Position numbers and translations under genes: made by a program. The notes below the pieces were generated by a model. The model was given only the letters and a program-made list of their open reading frames with translations. It was not told where the DNA came from and made no database searches. Shown here piece after piece: positions 27,953 through 36,727 of a stretch of 64,000 nucleotides of DNA; the first letter of the stretch is position 1, and each line of letters begins with the position of its first letter. This DNA comes from Gemmatimonadota bacterium (GTDB lineage Bacteria > Gemmatimonadota > Gemmatimonadetes > Gemmatimonadales > Gemmatimonadaceae), in the NCBI GenBank assembly GCA_003134685.1, contig PLCA01000003.1:1-64000 (forward strand), written 5' to 3'.

Positions 27953-28677
27953 CACCTGACTCGAACGCCGCAGGATTCAGGCATTTTCACGATCAACTTT
28001 CTTCGCTCAAGGAAACGCTGCTCGGCATGTCGTCGAAAGCCGAGGAGCGTACCGACATCGCCGTCGAAGCGTTGATGAACCGCGATCGGGAAAAAGCTAG
28101 GCTCGTGATCGACGGTGATCCCGAGTTGAACCGGCTGGAGATAGAAGTGGAACAGGCGGCAGTGGAGCTACTGGCTCTACAGCAGCCGATGGCGCGTGAC
28201 CTTCGCTTCATCATCGGCGCGATCAAGGTATCGAATGACCTCGAGCGCGTCGGAGATCACGCCGTCAACATCGCTGAATCCGCACTGCGCCTTGCCGACA
28301 TGCCCAAAGTGAATATTCGGATTCCCGAGATCGAGGTCATGGCGAGAAGAGCGCGCAAGATGCTGGGCGAGTCACTCGACGCATTCATCCGCGCCGACGG
28401 CGCCTTGGGGCGAAAGGTTTGCAAGGACGACGATGTGGTCGACTCGCTGCACGATTCCGTTTTCCGCGTCCTCCTCACTCACATGATGGCCGACGCGAAG
28501 ACCATCACGCCCTGCCTCGAGCTTCTACTGGTGGGACGGAACCTGGAGAGAATCGCCGACCTCGCCACGAACATCGGCGAGGACGCGGTTTACCTCGCCG
28601 AGGGGAAGCAGATCAAGCACCACCACGAGGAAGACCACTTCAACGAAGGCCGGCTGCAGCCAGCGCCCAATAACTGA
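27949..28677 (+). CDS. phoU: Phosphate signalling regulator PhoU
   Basis: Helical-bundle protein that links the Pst importer to PhoR and limits phosphate uptake. The 242-aa chain has the two PhoU repeats with [25 protein letters not shown] in the first and [25 protein letters not shown] in the second, containing the family's E/DXXXD metal-binding pattern. The N-terminus is [15 protein letters not shown]. It ends the pst operon. Its last 38 nt overlap the 3' end of the convergent PiT gene, so the two mRNAs are complementary at their ends. Confidence 0.96.
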   Translation: MTPDSNAAGFRHFHDQLSSLKETLLGMSSKAEERTDIAVEALMNRDREKARLVIDGDPELNRLEIEVEQAAVELLALQQPMARDLRFIIGAIKVSNDLERVGDHAVNIAESALRLADMPKVNIRIPEIEVMARRARKMLGESLDAFIRADGALGRKVCKDDDVVDSLHDSVFRVLLTHMMADAKTITPCLELLLVGRNLERIADLATNIGEDAVYLAEGKQIKHHHEEDHFNEGRLQPAPNN

Positions 28678-29674
28678 GCGCGGCAACAGCAGCGGACGCG
28701 GGGATCGTGATGACCCAGGCCCAGACGATTCTTCGCGCAATGCCCCACCGCACCGCGGAGAACCGATAGGTCGCGCCGGCGCCCATGATCGCTCCCGCGA
28801 TCGTGTGCGTCGTGCTCACGGGAATTCCGTAGTGCGTGGCGATGCTGATCGCAAGCGCGCCTCCGGTCTCCGCCGCGAACCCGCTCATGGGGCGTAACCG
28901 CGTGATGCGCGAGCCCATCGTGTGCACGATTCTCCAGCCGCCGAAGAAAGTGCCGAGCGAGATCGCTGAGTACGCGCCCATCTTGACCCAGAGTGGGATT
29001 CCGTCCCCAGTCACGTAGAGATGGTGAAAAATTCCCGTCTCAGTAGCCGTCAGAGGCTTCACCGAAACGAGCAGGCCGACGATGATGCCCATTGTCTTCT
29101 GAGCGTCATTCGCACCATGCGCGTGCGATAGCAGCGCCGAGCTCGCGAGCTGCGCCCCGCGGAAGAACCGATCCACTCGGGCCGGCCCCATGTTACGGAA
29201 GCCCCAATACACGGCGACCATTAGGATGAACCCGGCGAGACCCCCAACGAGCGGCGAGATGACGATGAAGGACAGCGTCTGCACCCATTTCGTCCCCCAG
29301 GTGATAGCGCTCCATCCCGCCTTCGCCACTCCTGCCCCGGCGTAACCGCCGATGAGAGCATGCGAGGAGCTCGACGGAATCCCATAAAACCACGTGATGA
29401 GATTCCACGCGATGGCGCCCAGCAGCCCGGCCAGAATCACGTTGGGCGTGACGATGTCCGTCCGGATGATCCCGGTCTGGATCGCTTTGGCTACGAGCTC
29501 GCCGGCGGTGAACGCAGCCGTGAAATTGAAGAACGCGGCCCAGATCACCGCTGCACCCGGGCTCAGAACGCGCGTCCCCACGATCGTCGCAATCGAGTTC
29601 GCCGAGTCGTGGAAGCCGTTTATGAAGTCGAACACAAAGGCGATCAGAACGATCGCGACAACGTAATAGAGCAC
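28640..29674 (-). CDS. PiT-family low-affinity phosphate transporter
   Basis: Inorganic phosphate permease driven by a cation gradient. The 344-aa chain begins AIVLIAFVFDFINGFHDSANSIAT, the first PiT signature. A second copy of the fold follows, with SHAHGANDAQKTMGII as the matching signature. About ten membrane helices are evident. It starts GTG at 29674, sharing one base with the upstream DUF47 stop (TAGTG), so the pair is coupled. It is convergent with phoU, with a 38-nt antisense overlap of the coding ends. Confidence 0.93.
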   Translation of the reverse strand: MLYYVVAIVLIAFVFDFINGFHDSANSIATIVGTRVLSPGAAVIWAAFFNFTAAFTAGELVAKAIQTGIIRTDIVTPNVILAGLLGAIAWNLITWFYGIPSSSSHALIGGYAGAGVAKAGWSAITWGTKWVQTLSFIVISPLVGGLAGFILMVAVYWGFRNMGPARVDRFFRGAQLASSALLSHAHGANDAQKTMGIIVGLLVSVKPLTATETGIFHHLYVTGDGIPLWVKMGAYSAISLGTFFGGWRIVHTMGSRITRLRPMSGFAAETGGALAISIATHYGIPVSTTHTIAGAIMGAGATYRFSAVRWGIARRIVWAWVITIPASAAVAALSYWALAAAGLR

Positions 29675-30309
29675 TACGCGTTCTTCAGCGCGATGCTCTG
29701 CAGCACGTTCCCTACATCCTCACATTGGTCGAGCGCGTCTTCGAGTTTGTCGTAGAGGTCTTTCCACTTGATGACCTCGAGCGCGTCTCCCCCCTCAGCG
29801 AAGAGCTTCCCCATCGCTTCGTGGTAGACGGCGTCACCCTCCTCTTCGAGCACTTTGAGCTTCTCGCTGATGGCAAAGATCTGCTTCGCATTCTTCATTT
29901 CGCGCACCCCTTCTTCGACGGCGCAACTGGCGCGCGCCAGCACCTCGGCCAGAACTACCGCCGCGGGCCGGGCACGCTGGACCCGGAAGATCTGGGCCCG
30001 ACGCGCCGTGCCATCGATTAGATCGATCACGTCGTCCAGCTCCGACGCGAGGGCGTGGATGTCCTCGCGGTCGAACGGGGTGACGAAGGTCCGATCGATG
30101 CGATCGATGATATCGTGGGTCAGGTTGTCGGCCTCATGCTCCAGCCCCTTGATCGCCGTGACTTTCGCGTCGAGGTGGGTCGGATCCTGAAACATCTCCT
30201 GAAGAATGGTCGCCGAGGCGGTCAGCCTTTTCGCCAGCTCGGTGAACAGGTCGTAGAACTTTTCGTCGCGAGGAAGAATCCGCAAAGCGCCATCTCCATG
30301 AAAGTCCAA
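29674..30309 (-). CDS. DUF47/PhoU-like protein partnered with PiT
   Basis: A 211-aa helical protein of the DUF47 family, distantly related to PhoU. It is commonly encoded next to PiT transporters and thought to modulate them. Visible family features are LPRDEKFYDLFTELAKRL near the start, IKGLEHEADNLTHDIIDRID, FVTPFDREDIHALASELDDVIDLID and the C-terminal LEDALDQCEDVGNVLQSI. The start ATG at 30309 lies 67 bp from the rhomboid gene end upstream. It is translationally coupled to the PiT gene. Confidence 0.9.
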   Translation of the reverse strand: MDFHGDGALRILPRDEKFYDLFTELAKRLTASATILQEMFQDPTHLDAKVTAIKGLEHEADNLTHDIIDRIDRTFVTPFDREDIHALASELDDVIDLIDGTARRAQIFRVQRARPAAVVLAEVLARASCAVEEGVREMKNAKQIFAISEKLKVLEEEGDAVYHEAMGKLFAEGGDALEVIKWKDLYDKLEDALDQCEDVGNVLQSIALKNA

Positions 30310-30376
30310 AACTCGAAGCGTCCATTCGAACCGGGTCGGCGGGAATCTATCCAGCCCCCGACTTTCGAGCTACCGA

Positions 30377-31132
30377 TCAGCCCGACGGGCGCGGCGCAGT
30401 GCGCCGGACTACCAATCTGCGGTTCTCGAAGACCTTCACCAGCAGAACTCCGGTTACGAATCCGCCGACGTGGGCCCAGACGGCCACTCCACCGCTGAGG
30501 TCGGCACCATTCGTCAACTCCGGCAGCGCTGCGACGATCTGCCAGAAGAACCACCAGATCAGAACCATCCAGGCGGGAATGGGAATCACTTTGAAGAAGA
30601 TGATGAAGAAGAACAGCATCTTGACGCGGACCTTGGGGTAGAGCACCAGGTACGCGCCCAGAATTCCGGAGATGGCTCCCGATGCCCCGACAGTTGGAAG
30701 GGGAGAAGCCGGCTGGGCAAGGACGTGCGCAATCGCCGCCGCCAGGCCGCACACGAGGTAGAACACAAGGAAGCGAAAGTGACCCAGGCTGTCTTCGATG
30801 TTGTTGCCGAAGACCCAGAAGAAAAGGGCATTGCCCAGAATGTGTCCCCAGCCGCCGTGCAGAAACATCGATATGAACGGCGTGAGGATGTTGATCGGAT
30901 CGTTGTCGACAACACAGGCGACTCCCCGCCCGAGAGGAACCGCCTCTCCCAATGGGGCCATGTGCGTGAGCTCGCCCGGAACCATCCCGAGGTTGCACAC
31001 GCTGGAAGCGAGCGCCTGCGGATCGAACCCGGCTCCCTGCACGAATATCCAGGTCAGGAACATGGCAGCCAGGATGGCATATGTCATCCATGGCGTGCGG
31101 ACAGTCGGAAGCTCGTCGCTGAGTGGAATCAC
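30377..31132 (-). CDS. Rhomboid family intramembrane serine protease
   Basis: A 251-aa membrane protein starting GTG (31132). It has six or seven membrane helices. The catalytic serine lies in the GASGAISG motif and the histidine in VWAHVGGFVTGVLL. HGGWGHILGNALFFWVFG is the conserved helix 2 block with the WR/GH region seen across bacterial rhomboids. The substrate is unknown. It lies upstream of the DUF47-PiT pair on the same strand and is divergent from dnaK. Nothing ties it functionally to phosphate transport beyond position. Confidence 0.9.
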   Translation of the reverse strand: MIPLSDELPTVRTPWMTYAILAAMFLTWIFVQGAGFDPQALASSVCNLGMVPGELTHMAPLGEAVPLGRGVACVVDNDPINILTPFISMFLHGGWGHILGNALFFWVFGNNIEDSLGHFRFLVFYLVCGLAAAIAHVLAQPASPLPTVGASGAISGILGAYLVLYPKVRVKMLFFFIIFFKVIPIPAWMVLIWWFFWQIVAALPELTNGADLSGGVAVWAHVGGFVTGVLLVKVFENRRLVVRRTAPRPSG

Positions 31133-31173
31133 TGGGCTGGAAAGTTACTCGGGATTCCGCATCGTCGGGCATG

Positions 31174-31193
31174 TTGACCGTCCTCGGCCCCGC
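31174..31193 (+). promoter_or_regulatory. Motif shared by dnaK and clpX upstream regions
   Basis: TTGACCGTCCTCGGCCCCGC, 18/20 identical to 50517-50536 before clpX. It may be the -35 side of a heat-shock promoter or a repressor site. It lies 147 nt before the dnaK ATG. No CIRCE element is present in this gap. Confidence 0.4.
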
Positions 31194-31339
31194 CTCACTG
31201 TTCAGAAACTCCGCCGTAATGGCAGAAATAAACGGCCCCTCGCTTGCCTAAGACCAGTGCGGCGCGGAAAGAGCGTGCTCAGCGAAATTCAGCAAAATGA
31301 CAGGCGCGGTAGCGGCTAAAAGGCCAGGAGAATTCAGAG

Positions 31340-33277
31340 ATGGCAGATAAAGTAATTGGGATCGACCTCGGGACCACCAACTCGGTCGTCGCGGTGATGG
31401 AGGGCGGAGACCCCGTCGTCATCCCCAACGCGGAAGGTGGACGGACCACGCCCTCGGTCGTCGGCTTCACCAAGGACGGCGAGCGGCTCGTTGGTCAGAT
31501 CGCGAAGAGACAGGCTGTAACCAATCCCCAGAACACCGTCTTCTCGATCAAGCGCTTCATGGGGCGCAAGATGTCGGAAGTCACCGAAGAGATTAAGCGC
31601 GTTCCGTATAAGGTCGTTGCCGGACCCAACGATGTCGCGATGGTGGAGGTGCAGGGCAAGCGCTACTCTCCGCCTGAGATCTCGGCGATGATTCTCCAGA
31701 AGATGAAGCAGACCGCTGAAGACTACCTCGGCTATAAGGTCGAAAAGGCGGTCATCACAGTTCCAGCGTACTTCAACGACTCGCAGCGCCAGGCGACCAA
31801 GGACGCCGGTAAGATCGCGGGCCTCGATGTGTTACGCATCATCAACGAGCCGACGGCCGCCGCGCTCGCCTACGGTCTCGACAAGAAGAAAGACGAGAAA
31901 GTCGCCGTGTTCGATCTCGGCGGTGGCACTTACGACATCTCCGTCCTCGAGCTGTACGACGTCGAAGGATCGCGCCAGTTCGAAGTGAAGTCGACCAATG
32001 GTGACACACACCTTGGCGGCGACGACTTCGACCAGCGTGTCATCGATTGGCTCGTAACCGAATTCAAGCGCGACCAGGCGATCGATCTCTCCAAGGATCC
32101 GATGGCGCTCCAGCGCCTAAAGGAAGCGGGCGAGAAGGCGAAGATGGAACTGAGCACCACTCAGACCACTGACATCAATCTCCCCTTCATCACCGCCGAT
32201 CAGAGCGGACCCAAGCATCTCAACTATTCTCTCACCAGAGCGAAGTTCGAGCAGCTCGTGGACGACCTGATTCAGCGCACGATTCCCCCGATGGAACAGG
32301 CGCTCAAGGACGCCGGAATCAAGCCGAACGAGATCGACGAAGTGCTTCTCGTCGGTGGCTCGACCCGCATTCCGAAAATCCAGGAGATCGTCAAGAAGTT
32401 CTTCGGCAAGGATCCGAACAAGGGCGTGAACCCGGACGAAGTCGTGGCGATCGGCGCCGCGGTCCAGGGCGCTGTCCTCACCGGCGAGCAGAAGGATGTT
32501 CTTCTGCTCGACGTAACGCCGCTCTCACTCGGTATCGAGACGCTGGGCGGAGTCACCACGGTGCTCATCCCGCGCAACACCACGATCCCGACCAAGAAGA
32601 GCGAGACCTTCTCTACGGCTGACGACAATCAGACGACGGTGGAGATCCACGTTCTACAGGGCGAACGCGAGCTGGCGACGTACAACAAGACCATCGGCAA
32701 GTTCCAACTCACCGGAATTCCACCCGCACCACGCGGGATGCCGCAAGTCGAGGTGACGTTCGACATCGACGCCAACGGAATCCTCCACGTGACCGCGAAG
32801 GACAAAGCCACCGGCAAGGAGCAGAAGATCCGCATCGAAGCCTCGAGCGGACTCTCCGACGGCGAGATCGACCGCATGGTCAAGGACGCGGAGAAGAACG
32901 CCGCCGAGGACAAGAAGGCACGGGAAGCGATTGATGCGCGAAACCGGCTTGATTCGATGACCTACGAAGTCGAGAAGAATGTGAAGGAGTGGGGCGACAA
33001 GGTCACTGCGGATACGAAAGCCAAGGTCGATGCGGCCGTCGAGAGGGCCCGCAAAGCGCTGAAGGGCGACGACATGGCCGAGATCCGCGCGGCGCAGGAA
33101 GAGCTGACGAAGGTATTCAGCGAGGCTGGGCAGGCGTTCTATCAGCAGCAGGGTCAGGCCGGTGCGCAGCCGGAGGCTGGTCAGCCAGCGGGCGCGACCG
33201 CTGGCGCGGAGCCGGGCGGCAAGCCGGCTGATGACGTTGTCGAGGCTGACTACGAGATCGTCGACGACAAGAAGTAA
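31340..33277 (+). CDS. dnaK: Chaperone DnaK (Hsp70)
   Basis: Cytoplasmic ATP-dependent chaperone. The 645-aa chain is of standard length. The nucleotide-binding domain starts [20 protein letters not shown] and includes [15 protein letters not shown] and [14 protein letters not shown]. The linker [14 protein letters not shown] leads into the substrate-binding domain, and the Gln/Gly/Ala-rich tail ends [15 protein letters not shown], the usual acidic C-terminus. A GGAG ribosome binding site (CCAGGAGAATTCAG) precedes the ATG. No grpE or dnaJ is adjacent. It is monocistronic, closed by a strong hairpin terminator at 33295-33328. Confidence 0.98.
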   Translation: MADKVIGIDLGTTNSVVAVMEGGDPVVIPNAEGGRTTPSVVGFTKDGERLVGQIAKRQAVTNPQNTVFSIKRFMGRKMSEVTEEIKRVPYKVVAGPNDVAMVEVQGKRYSPPEISAMILQKMKQTAEDYLGYKVEKAVITVPAYFNDSQRQATKDAGKIAGLDVLRIINEPTAAALAYGLDKKKDEKVAVFDLGGGTYDISVLELYDVEGSRQFEVKSTNGDTHLGGDDFDQRVIDWLVTEFKRDQAIDLSKDPMALQRLKEAGEKAKMELSTTQTTDINLPFITADQSGPKHLNYSLTRAKFEQLVDDLIQRTIPPMEQALKDAGIKPNEIDEVLLVGGSTRIPKIQEIVKKFFGKDPNKGVNPDEVVAIGAAVQGAVLTGEQKDVLLLDVTPLSLGIETLGGVTTVLIPRNTTIPTKKSETFSTADDNQTTVEIHVLQGERELATYNKTIGKFQLTGIPPAPRGMPQVEVTFDIDANGILHVTAKDKATGKEQKIRIEASSGLSDGEIDRMVKDAEKNAAEDKKAREAIDARNRLDSMTYEVEKNVKEWGDKVTADTKAKVDAAVERARKALKGDDMAEIRAAQEELTKVFSEAGQAFYQQQGQAGAQPEAGQPAGATAGAEPGGKPADDVVEADYEIVDDKK

Positions 33278-33294
33278 GACCGCTGTCATTAGAG

Positions 33295-33328
33295 AGGGCC
33301 CGACTGGATTTCAGTCGGGCCCTTTTTT
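33295..33328 (+). terminator. Rho-independent terminator of dnaK
   Basis: AGGGCCCGACTG (33295-33306) pairs with CAGTCGGGCCCT (33312-33323) around a 5-nt loop, followed by a run of T to 33328. This is a textbook intrinsic terminator 18 nt after the dnaK stop. Confidence 0.95.
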
Positions 33329-33357
33329 ACCCAGTATGAAGGCGGGTAACTCTAATC

Positions 33358-33394
33358 AAATGGCCCCTCCGGAGGAATCCGCGAGGGGCCATTT
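33358..33394. terminator. Second hairpin, probably terminating the minus-strand operon
   Basis: AAATGGCCCCTC (33358-33369) pairs perfectly with GAGGGGCCATTT (33383-33394). It lies between dnaK and the 3' end of the binding-protein gene at 33426. The A/T ends of the stem give a short T-tract in either direction, so it can serve the minus-strand cluster. Confidence 0.65.
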
Positions 33395-33425
33395 GCCCGC
33401 TATGGCAACAAGCTCCAGTCGGGAT

Positions 33426-35051
33426 TCACTTAAGGTTCGGCCTCGCTTGGACGCTCCAGTCGGCAAGGTCTGCCCACCACGCGTCCGGACGGATTCCCAC
33501 TGGGTGAATCCGCTTCGACACCCCGTGCACGTTGCGTAGCTCGTAGATCCACATAGCGGGCGCGTCGTCGGTAAGAATTCGGTAGGCGCGCCTATACAGC
33601 TCGACGCTCCGCGAAGGGTTCATCTCGTTGATCGCGCTGTCGACCACCGCGTCGAAACCTGGATTCCGGTACGACGTCGCGTTGTAGCCGCCCTTCTTGA
33701 TCTCGGAGCTCGCCCACTCCTCGCGCACCGATGAAGGCGTAGGGTCGATGTGCCAGGCGTTCAGAAGCGCGTCGAACTTCCGTTCTTCCATCCGGCCGCC
33801 GAACGTGTTTAGCTCCAGCTGATCGATGCGGACATTCGCGCCCGCCTTTCTCCATTGCTCCTGCAGCAGGACGGCGATCCTGGTTCGGATCGCGCTGGAG
33901 CTCGGGACCATGAGCGCGAACGCGAGCGGGGTTTTTCCGCGGGAGCGCAGACCGTCGGCCCCGCGCTTCCAGCCCAGCGAGTCGAGCGTGCGCGCCGCTT
34001 GGTCGGGATCGTATCGAATGCCGATCGTCGTGTCGGTAGTCGGCATGATTCGGGTGGCGGGCCCGTGAGCAACGAGGCCCAGAGTATCGAACACGTTGCG
34101 CACGATCGCGGATCGATCGACGGCCATCACGAGCGCCCGGCGGGTTTCGCGATCCCCAAAAATGGGATGCGGGCCCGTGTTCTTCGCGTTGCGCAGGTTG
34201 AACGCAGCGTACCCGTAGTCGAGACTTCCCGGTGACACGATGATGTCGGCACCCTTTGCCCTCGCCAGCGGGATCACGTCCGGCTTTACGACATCGAGGA
34301 AATCGGCCGTCCCGCCAAGGAATCGCACCGAGGCCGTCTGATAGTCCGGCGCCACAAGCCAGATCGCCTGATCGGCAATCGGTCTGCCTCGGTAATTTCC
34401 GCTGTCTGCGCGGAGGACAATGCGCGCCCCGCGATCCCACGCCGCGAACCGGAATCGTCCGCTACCCACGGGGGCGCGCGCGAAGCCGCTCTCGTGGAGG
34501 GCGGCCGGTGCCGTTTGGCGAAGCAGGTGGGCAGGCAGAATCACCACCGGACTCGCGACTTTGAAGAACGCGTCCGGAGTACGTCGGTGAAACCACACCA
34601 CTGCGGTCAGCGAATCGCGCACCGATACCGAATCGACGTTGTCGAGATTCGAGCCGAGCGGCGAAGCGAGCGAAGTGTCCTTCACCAGCTGAAACGTATA
34701 TCGCACATCCTCGGCGCTCACCGGAACGCCGTCGTGCCAACGAGCCCGCGGATTCAGGTGGAAAGCAACCGACTGTGAATCCGCCGACCACTGCCAGCGA
34801 TCCGCCAGTCTCGGCGTGAATCCGGCGTCGCCTACGGTGTTGAGCGATGGACCGATGTCGGCCAGGTTGTCGAACACCTGATCTGAGACCTGCTTCCCCA
34901 TGAGCGTCAGGGTGAGCGGGGGAAAAAGAATGTCAGCGTCGGCCGCCGAAGAAAGTACGATCGTGCCACCTACGTGCTTATCGCCCGAACACGCGCTGAG
35001 AAGAAAGAACGCCGAGAGGGTGATCGAGGCACCGCGTCGTCCATGCATCAT
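33426..35051 (-). CDS. ABC transporter substrate-binding lipoprotein (SBP family 5)
   Basis: A 541-aa exported solute-binding protein of the oligopeptide/dipeptide/nickel type (OppA/DppA fold). It has a signal peptide with lipobox LLSAC (Cys21). The body has DRWQWSADSQSVAFHLNPRARWHDG, VPVSAEDVRYTFQLV and TRRALVMAVDRSAIV, all family hallmarks. No permease or ATPase genes are nearby, so it either works with a transporter elsewhere or acts as a sensor. It overlaps the HD-GYP gene by 4 nt and so belongs to the operon activator - HD-GYP - binding protein. That placement suggests a role in sensing a peptide-like ligand, which is inference. Confidence 0.88.
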   Translation of the reverse strand: MMHGRRGASITLSAFFLLSACSGDKHVGGTIVLSSAADADILFPPLTLTLMGKQVSDQVFDNLADIGPSLNTVGDAGFTPRLADRWQWSADSQSVAFHLNPRARWHDGVPVSAEDVRYTFQLVKDTSLASPLGSNLDNVDSVSVRDSLTAVVWFHRRTPDAFFKVASPVVILPAHLLRQTAPAALHESGFARAPVGSGRFRFAAWDRGARIVLRADSGNYRGRPIADQAIWLVAPDYQTASVRFLGGTADFLDVVKPDVIPLARAKGADIIVSPGSLDYGYAAFNLRNAKNTGPHPIFGDRETRRALVMAVDRSAIVRNVFDTLGLVAHGPATRIMPTTDTTIGIRYDPDQAARTLDSLGWKRGADGLRSRGKTPLAFALMVPSSSAIRTRIAVLLQEQWRKAGANVRIDQLELNTFGGRMEERKFDALLNAWHIDPTPSSVREEWASSEIKKGGYNATSYRNPGFDAVVDSAINEMNPSRSVELYRRAYRILTDDAPAMWIYELRNVHGVSKRIHPVGIRPDAWWADLADWSVQARPNLK

Positions 35052-36727
35052 GCCGTGCTTCTCATAAAAGGCGTGCTTCCCAGGGTGGCCGTGCTTCCGT
35101 TTGAGTTGCTTGCGGCGCGATGGGGAATCGAATGCACAGTTGCGTTTGCGTCGGCCCAGTCGAGAAAAGTCTCGAGGAGATGTGGATCGAACTGTCCTTT
35201 CTGGGCACGCATCTCTTCGGCGGCGCGCGTGTGCGACAGGCAGTCTCGATACGCTCGCGCGGTGGTCAGCGCATCATAAACGTCGGCGACGCAGAGAATC
35301 CTTGCGGCGAAGGGAATCTCCTCGCCGGCGAGACGGTCGGGATATCCGTTGCCGTCCCACCGCTCGTGGTGGTTCCGGATGATCGCACGTACATCTCCCG
35401 GGAAATCAATGTCCGAGACGAGTTCCAGCCCCGCCTCCGGGTGGCGCTTCATGATCGCCCATTCCTCATCGGTGAGTCCGCCCGCCTTGTTCAGCACCTC
35501 GGTGGGGACGATGATCTTCCCGATGTCGTGGAGCAGCGCGCCGAGCCGGAACCAGAAGAGCGAGCGCGAATCCATTCCGGCGCTGTCGGCGAGCACACAG
35601 GCAAAGAAAGCCACGCGTTGGCAGTGGCCCTGGGTGTAGTGGTCCTTGCTTTCGATCGAGTCGCCCCATTGGTGCGCCATCTCCAGGAATCGCGCCTCCA
35701 GCGCGGCGTTTCGCCGCTCCACCTGCGCGACGCGGTGTTGTGCCTTCAATCGCGAGTAAAGAGCGTGCGACTGATTGAGGTTGGCAAGCATCTCGCGATG
35801 GCGCTTCTGGGTCCAGTAAAGCTCGGCGAGCTGCTCGGTCACGTCGGCCTTGAGCAGCAGGTCCTCTCCTTCGTCCGCACACTCGCACGCCCGCCCGAGA
35901 TACTCGGCCGCCTTGACGTAGTCGCCTCGCTCGCGCGCGATCACTCCGACGTGCCTGAACACCTCGCCCCGCCACGACGGGGCAATTTCTCCTGTCAGCG
36001 CAAGCAGGGGCTCGACGCGATCCATCGCTTCGTCGAACCGTCCCGTCGCGATGCAGAGCTGCACCTGGTTGAGTGCGACGTTGAGCTGATTGGGGTGATC
36101 GTGCTCCTCGCCGAAGGCGTGCTCGGCTTCGGTGTACGCAGCTTCCGCGCGCTCGAGCTCGCCAAGATCGGTGTAGGCCAGCCCGATGTTGTTGAGAACC
36201 TGCGCGGCTTGGTCGCGCATGCCGAGCGCGCGATAGCCGTCGAGGCTCAGATGGAACGCCTCGAGAGCCCGAGGCATGTCTCCGCGAATGCTGGCCACGG
36301 TTCCAAGATTCTGGTCGATCATCGCAAGCGCCTCGGCGTCACGGATGGACGCCGCCGTAAGTCTCGCCTCGGAGTACATCGATTCAGCGCGATCCAGATC
36401 TCCCCCGGTCTGGTGGACTATCGCGACGACGTTGAGCGCCTGGGCAATTGCGGATTGAGAGCCTGCCTGAGTCGCGGCGGCAACCGCCGCTTCGAGAACA
36501 TCTATCGCCGCGCCGCGATTGCCCTGCTCAAGGTAGGCTCTTCCCAGCCACCGTAGAGCCGAGAGTCTGGTGTGATCATTTGCGAGCGGGTTCCGTATCA
36601 GCGCTTCGTAACGAACCGACGCTTCGCTCCAGCGGCCCTCGCGCTCCGCCAGTTTTGCCTCCTTAATCAGGGCTCGTATCTCGAGTGGCTCTCCTTCTTC
36701 GGTCCGAGAAGTGGAACGCAGGCTCAT
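35048..36727 (-). CDS. TPR/HD-GYP protein, probable c-di-GMP phosphodiesterase (copy 1)
   Basis: A 559-aa cytoplasmic protein with no receiver domain. Residues about 15-320 are tetratricopeptide repeats (for example ALRWLGRAYLEQGNRGAA, QVLNNIGLAYTDLGELERAE). A short coiled-coil linker follows (RLKAQHRVAQVERRNAALEA). The HD-GYP domain has HDIGKIIVP at about residue 400 and HHERWDGNGYP at about 455-465, so metal-binding and GYP residues are intact and activity on cyclic di-GMP is expected. The TPR part presumably senses a protein or peptide and controls the enzyme. It is coupled by 4-nt overlaps to the sigma-54 activator upstream and the binding lipoprotein downstream. A close paralogue is at 39872-41521. 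Confidence 0.88.
   Translation of the reverse strand: MSLRSTSRTEEGEPLEIRALIKEAKLAEREGRWSEASVRYEALIRNPLANDHTRLSALRWLGRAYLEQGNRGAAIDVLEAAVAAATQAGSQSAIAQALNVVAIVHQTGGDLDRAESMYSEARLTAASIRDAEALAMIDQNLGTVASIRGDMPRALEAFHLSLDGYRALGMRDQAAQVLNNIGLAYTDLGELERAEAAYTEAEHAFGEEHDHPNQLNVALNQVQLCIATGRFDEAMDRVEPLLALTGEIAPSWRGEVFRHVGVIARERGDYVKAAEYLGRACECADEGEDLLLKADVTEQLAELYWTQKRHREMLANLNQSHALYSRLKAQHRVAQVERRNAALEARFLEMAHQWGDSIESKDHYTQGHCQRVAFFACVLADSAGMDSRSLFWFRLGALLHDIGKIIVPTEVLNKAGGLTDEEWAIMKRHPEAGLELVSDIDFPGDVRAIIRNHHERWDGNGYPDRLAGEEIPFAARILCVADVYDALTTARAYRDCLSHTRAAEEMRAQKGQFDPHLLETFLDWADANATVHSIPHRAASNSNGSTATLGSTPFMRSTA

Noticed and set aside
31133-31339. CIRCE/HrcA operator before dnaK
   Set aside because: No TTAGCACTC-N9-GAGTGCTAA or near match in the 207-bp gap.
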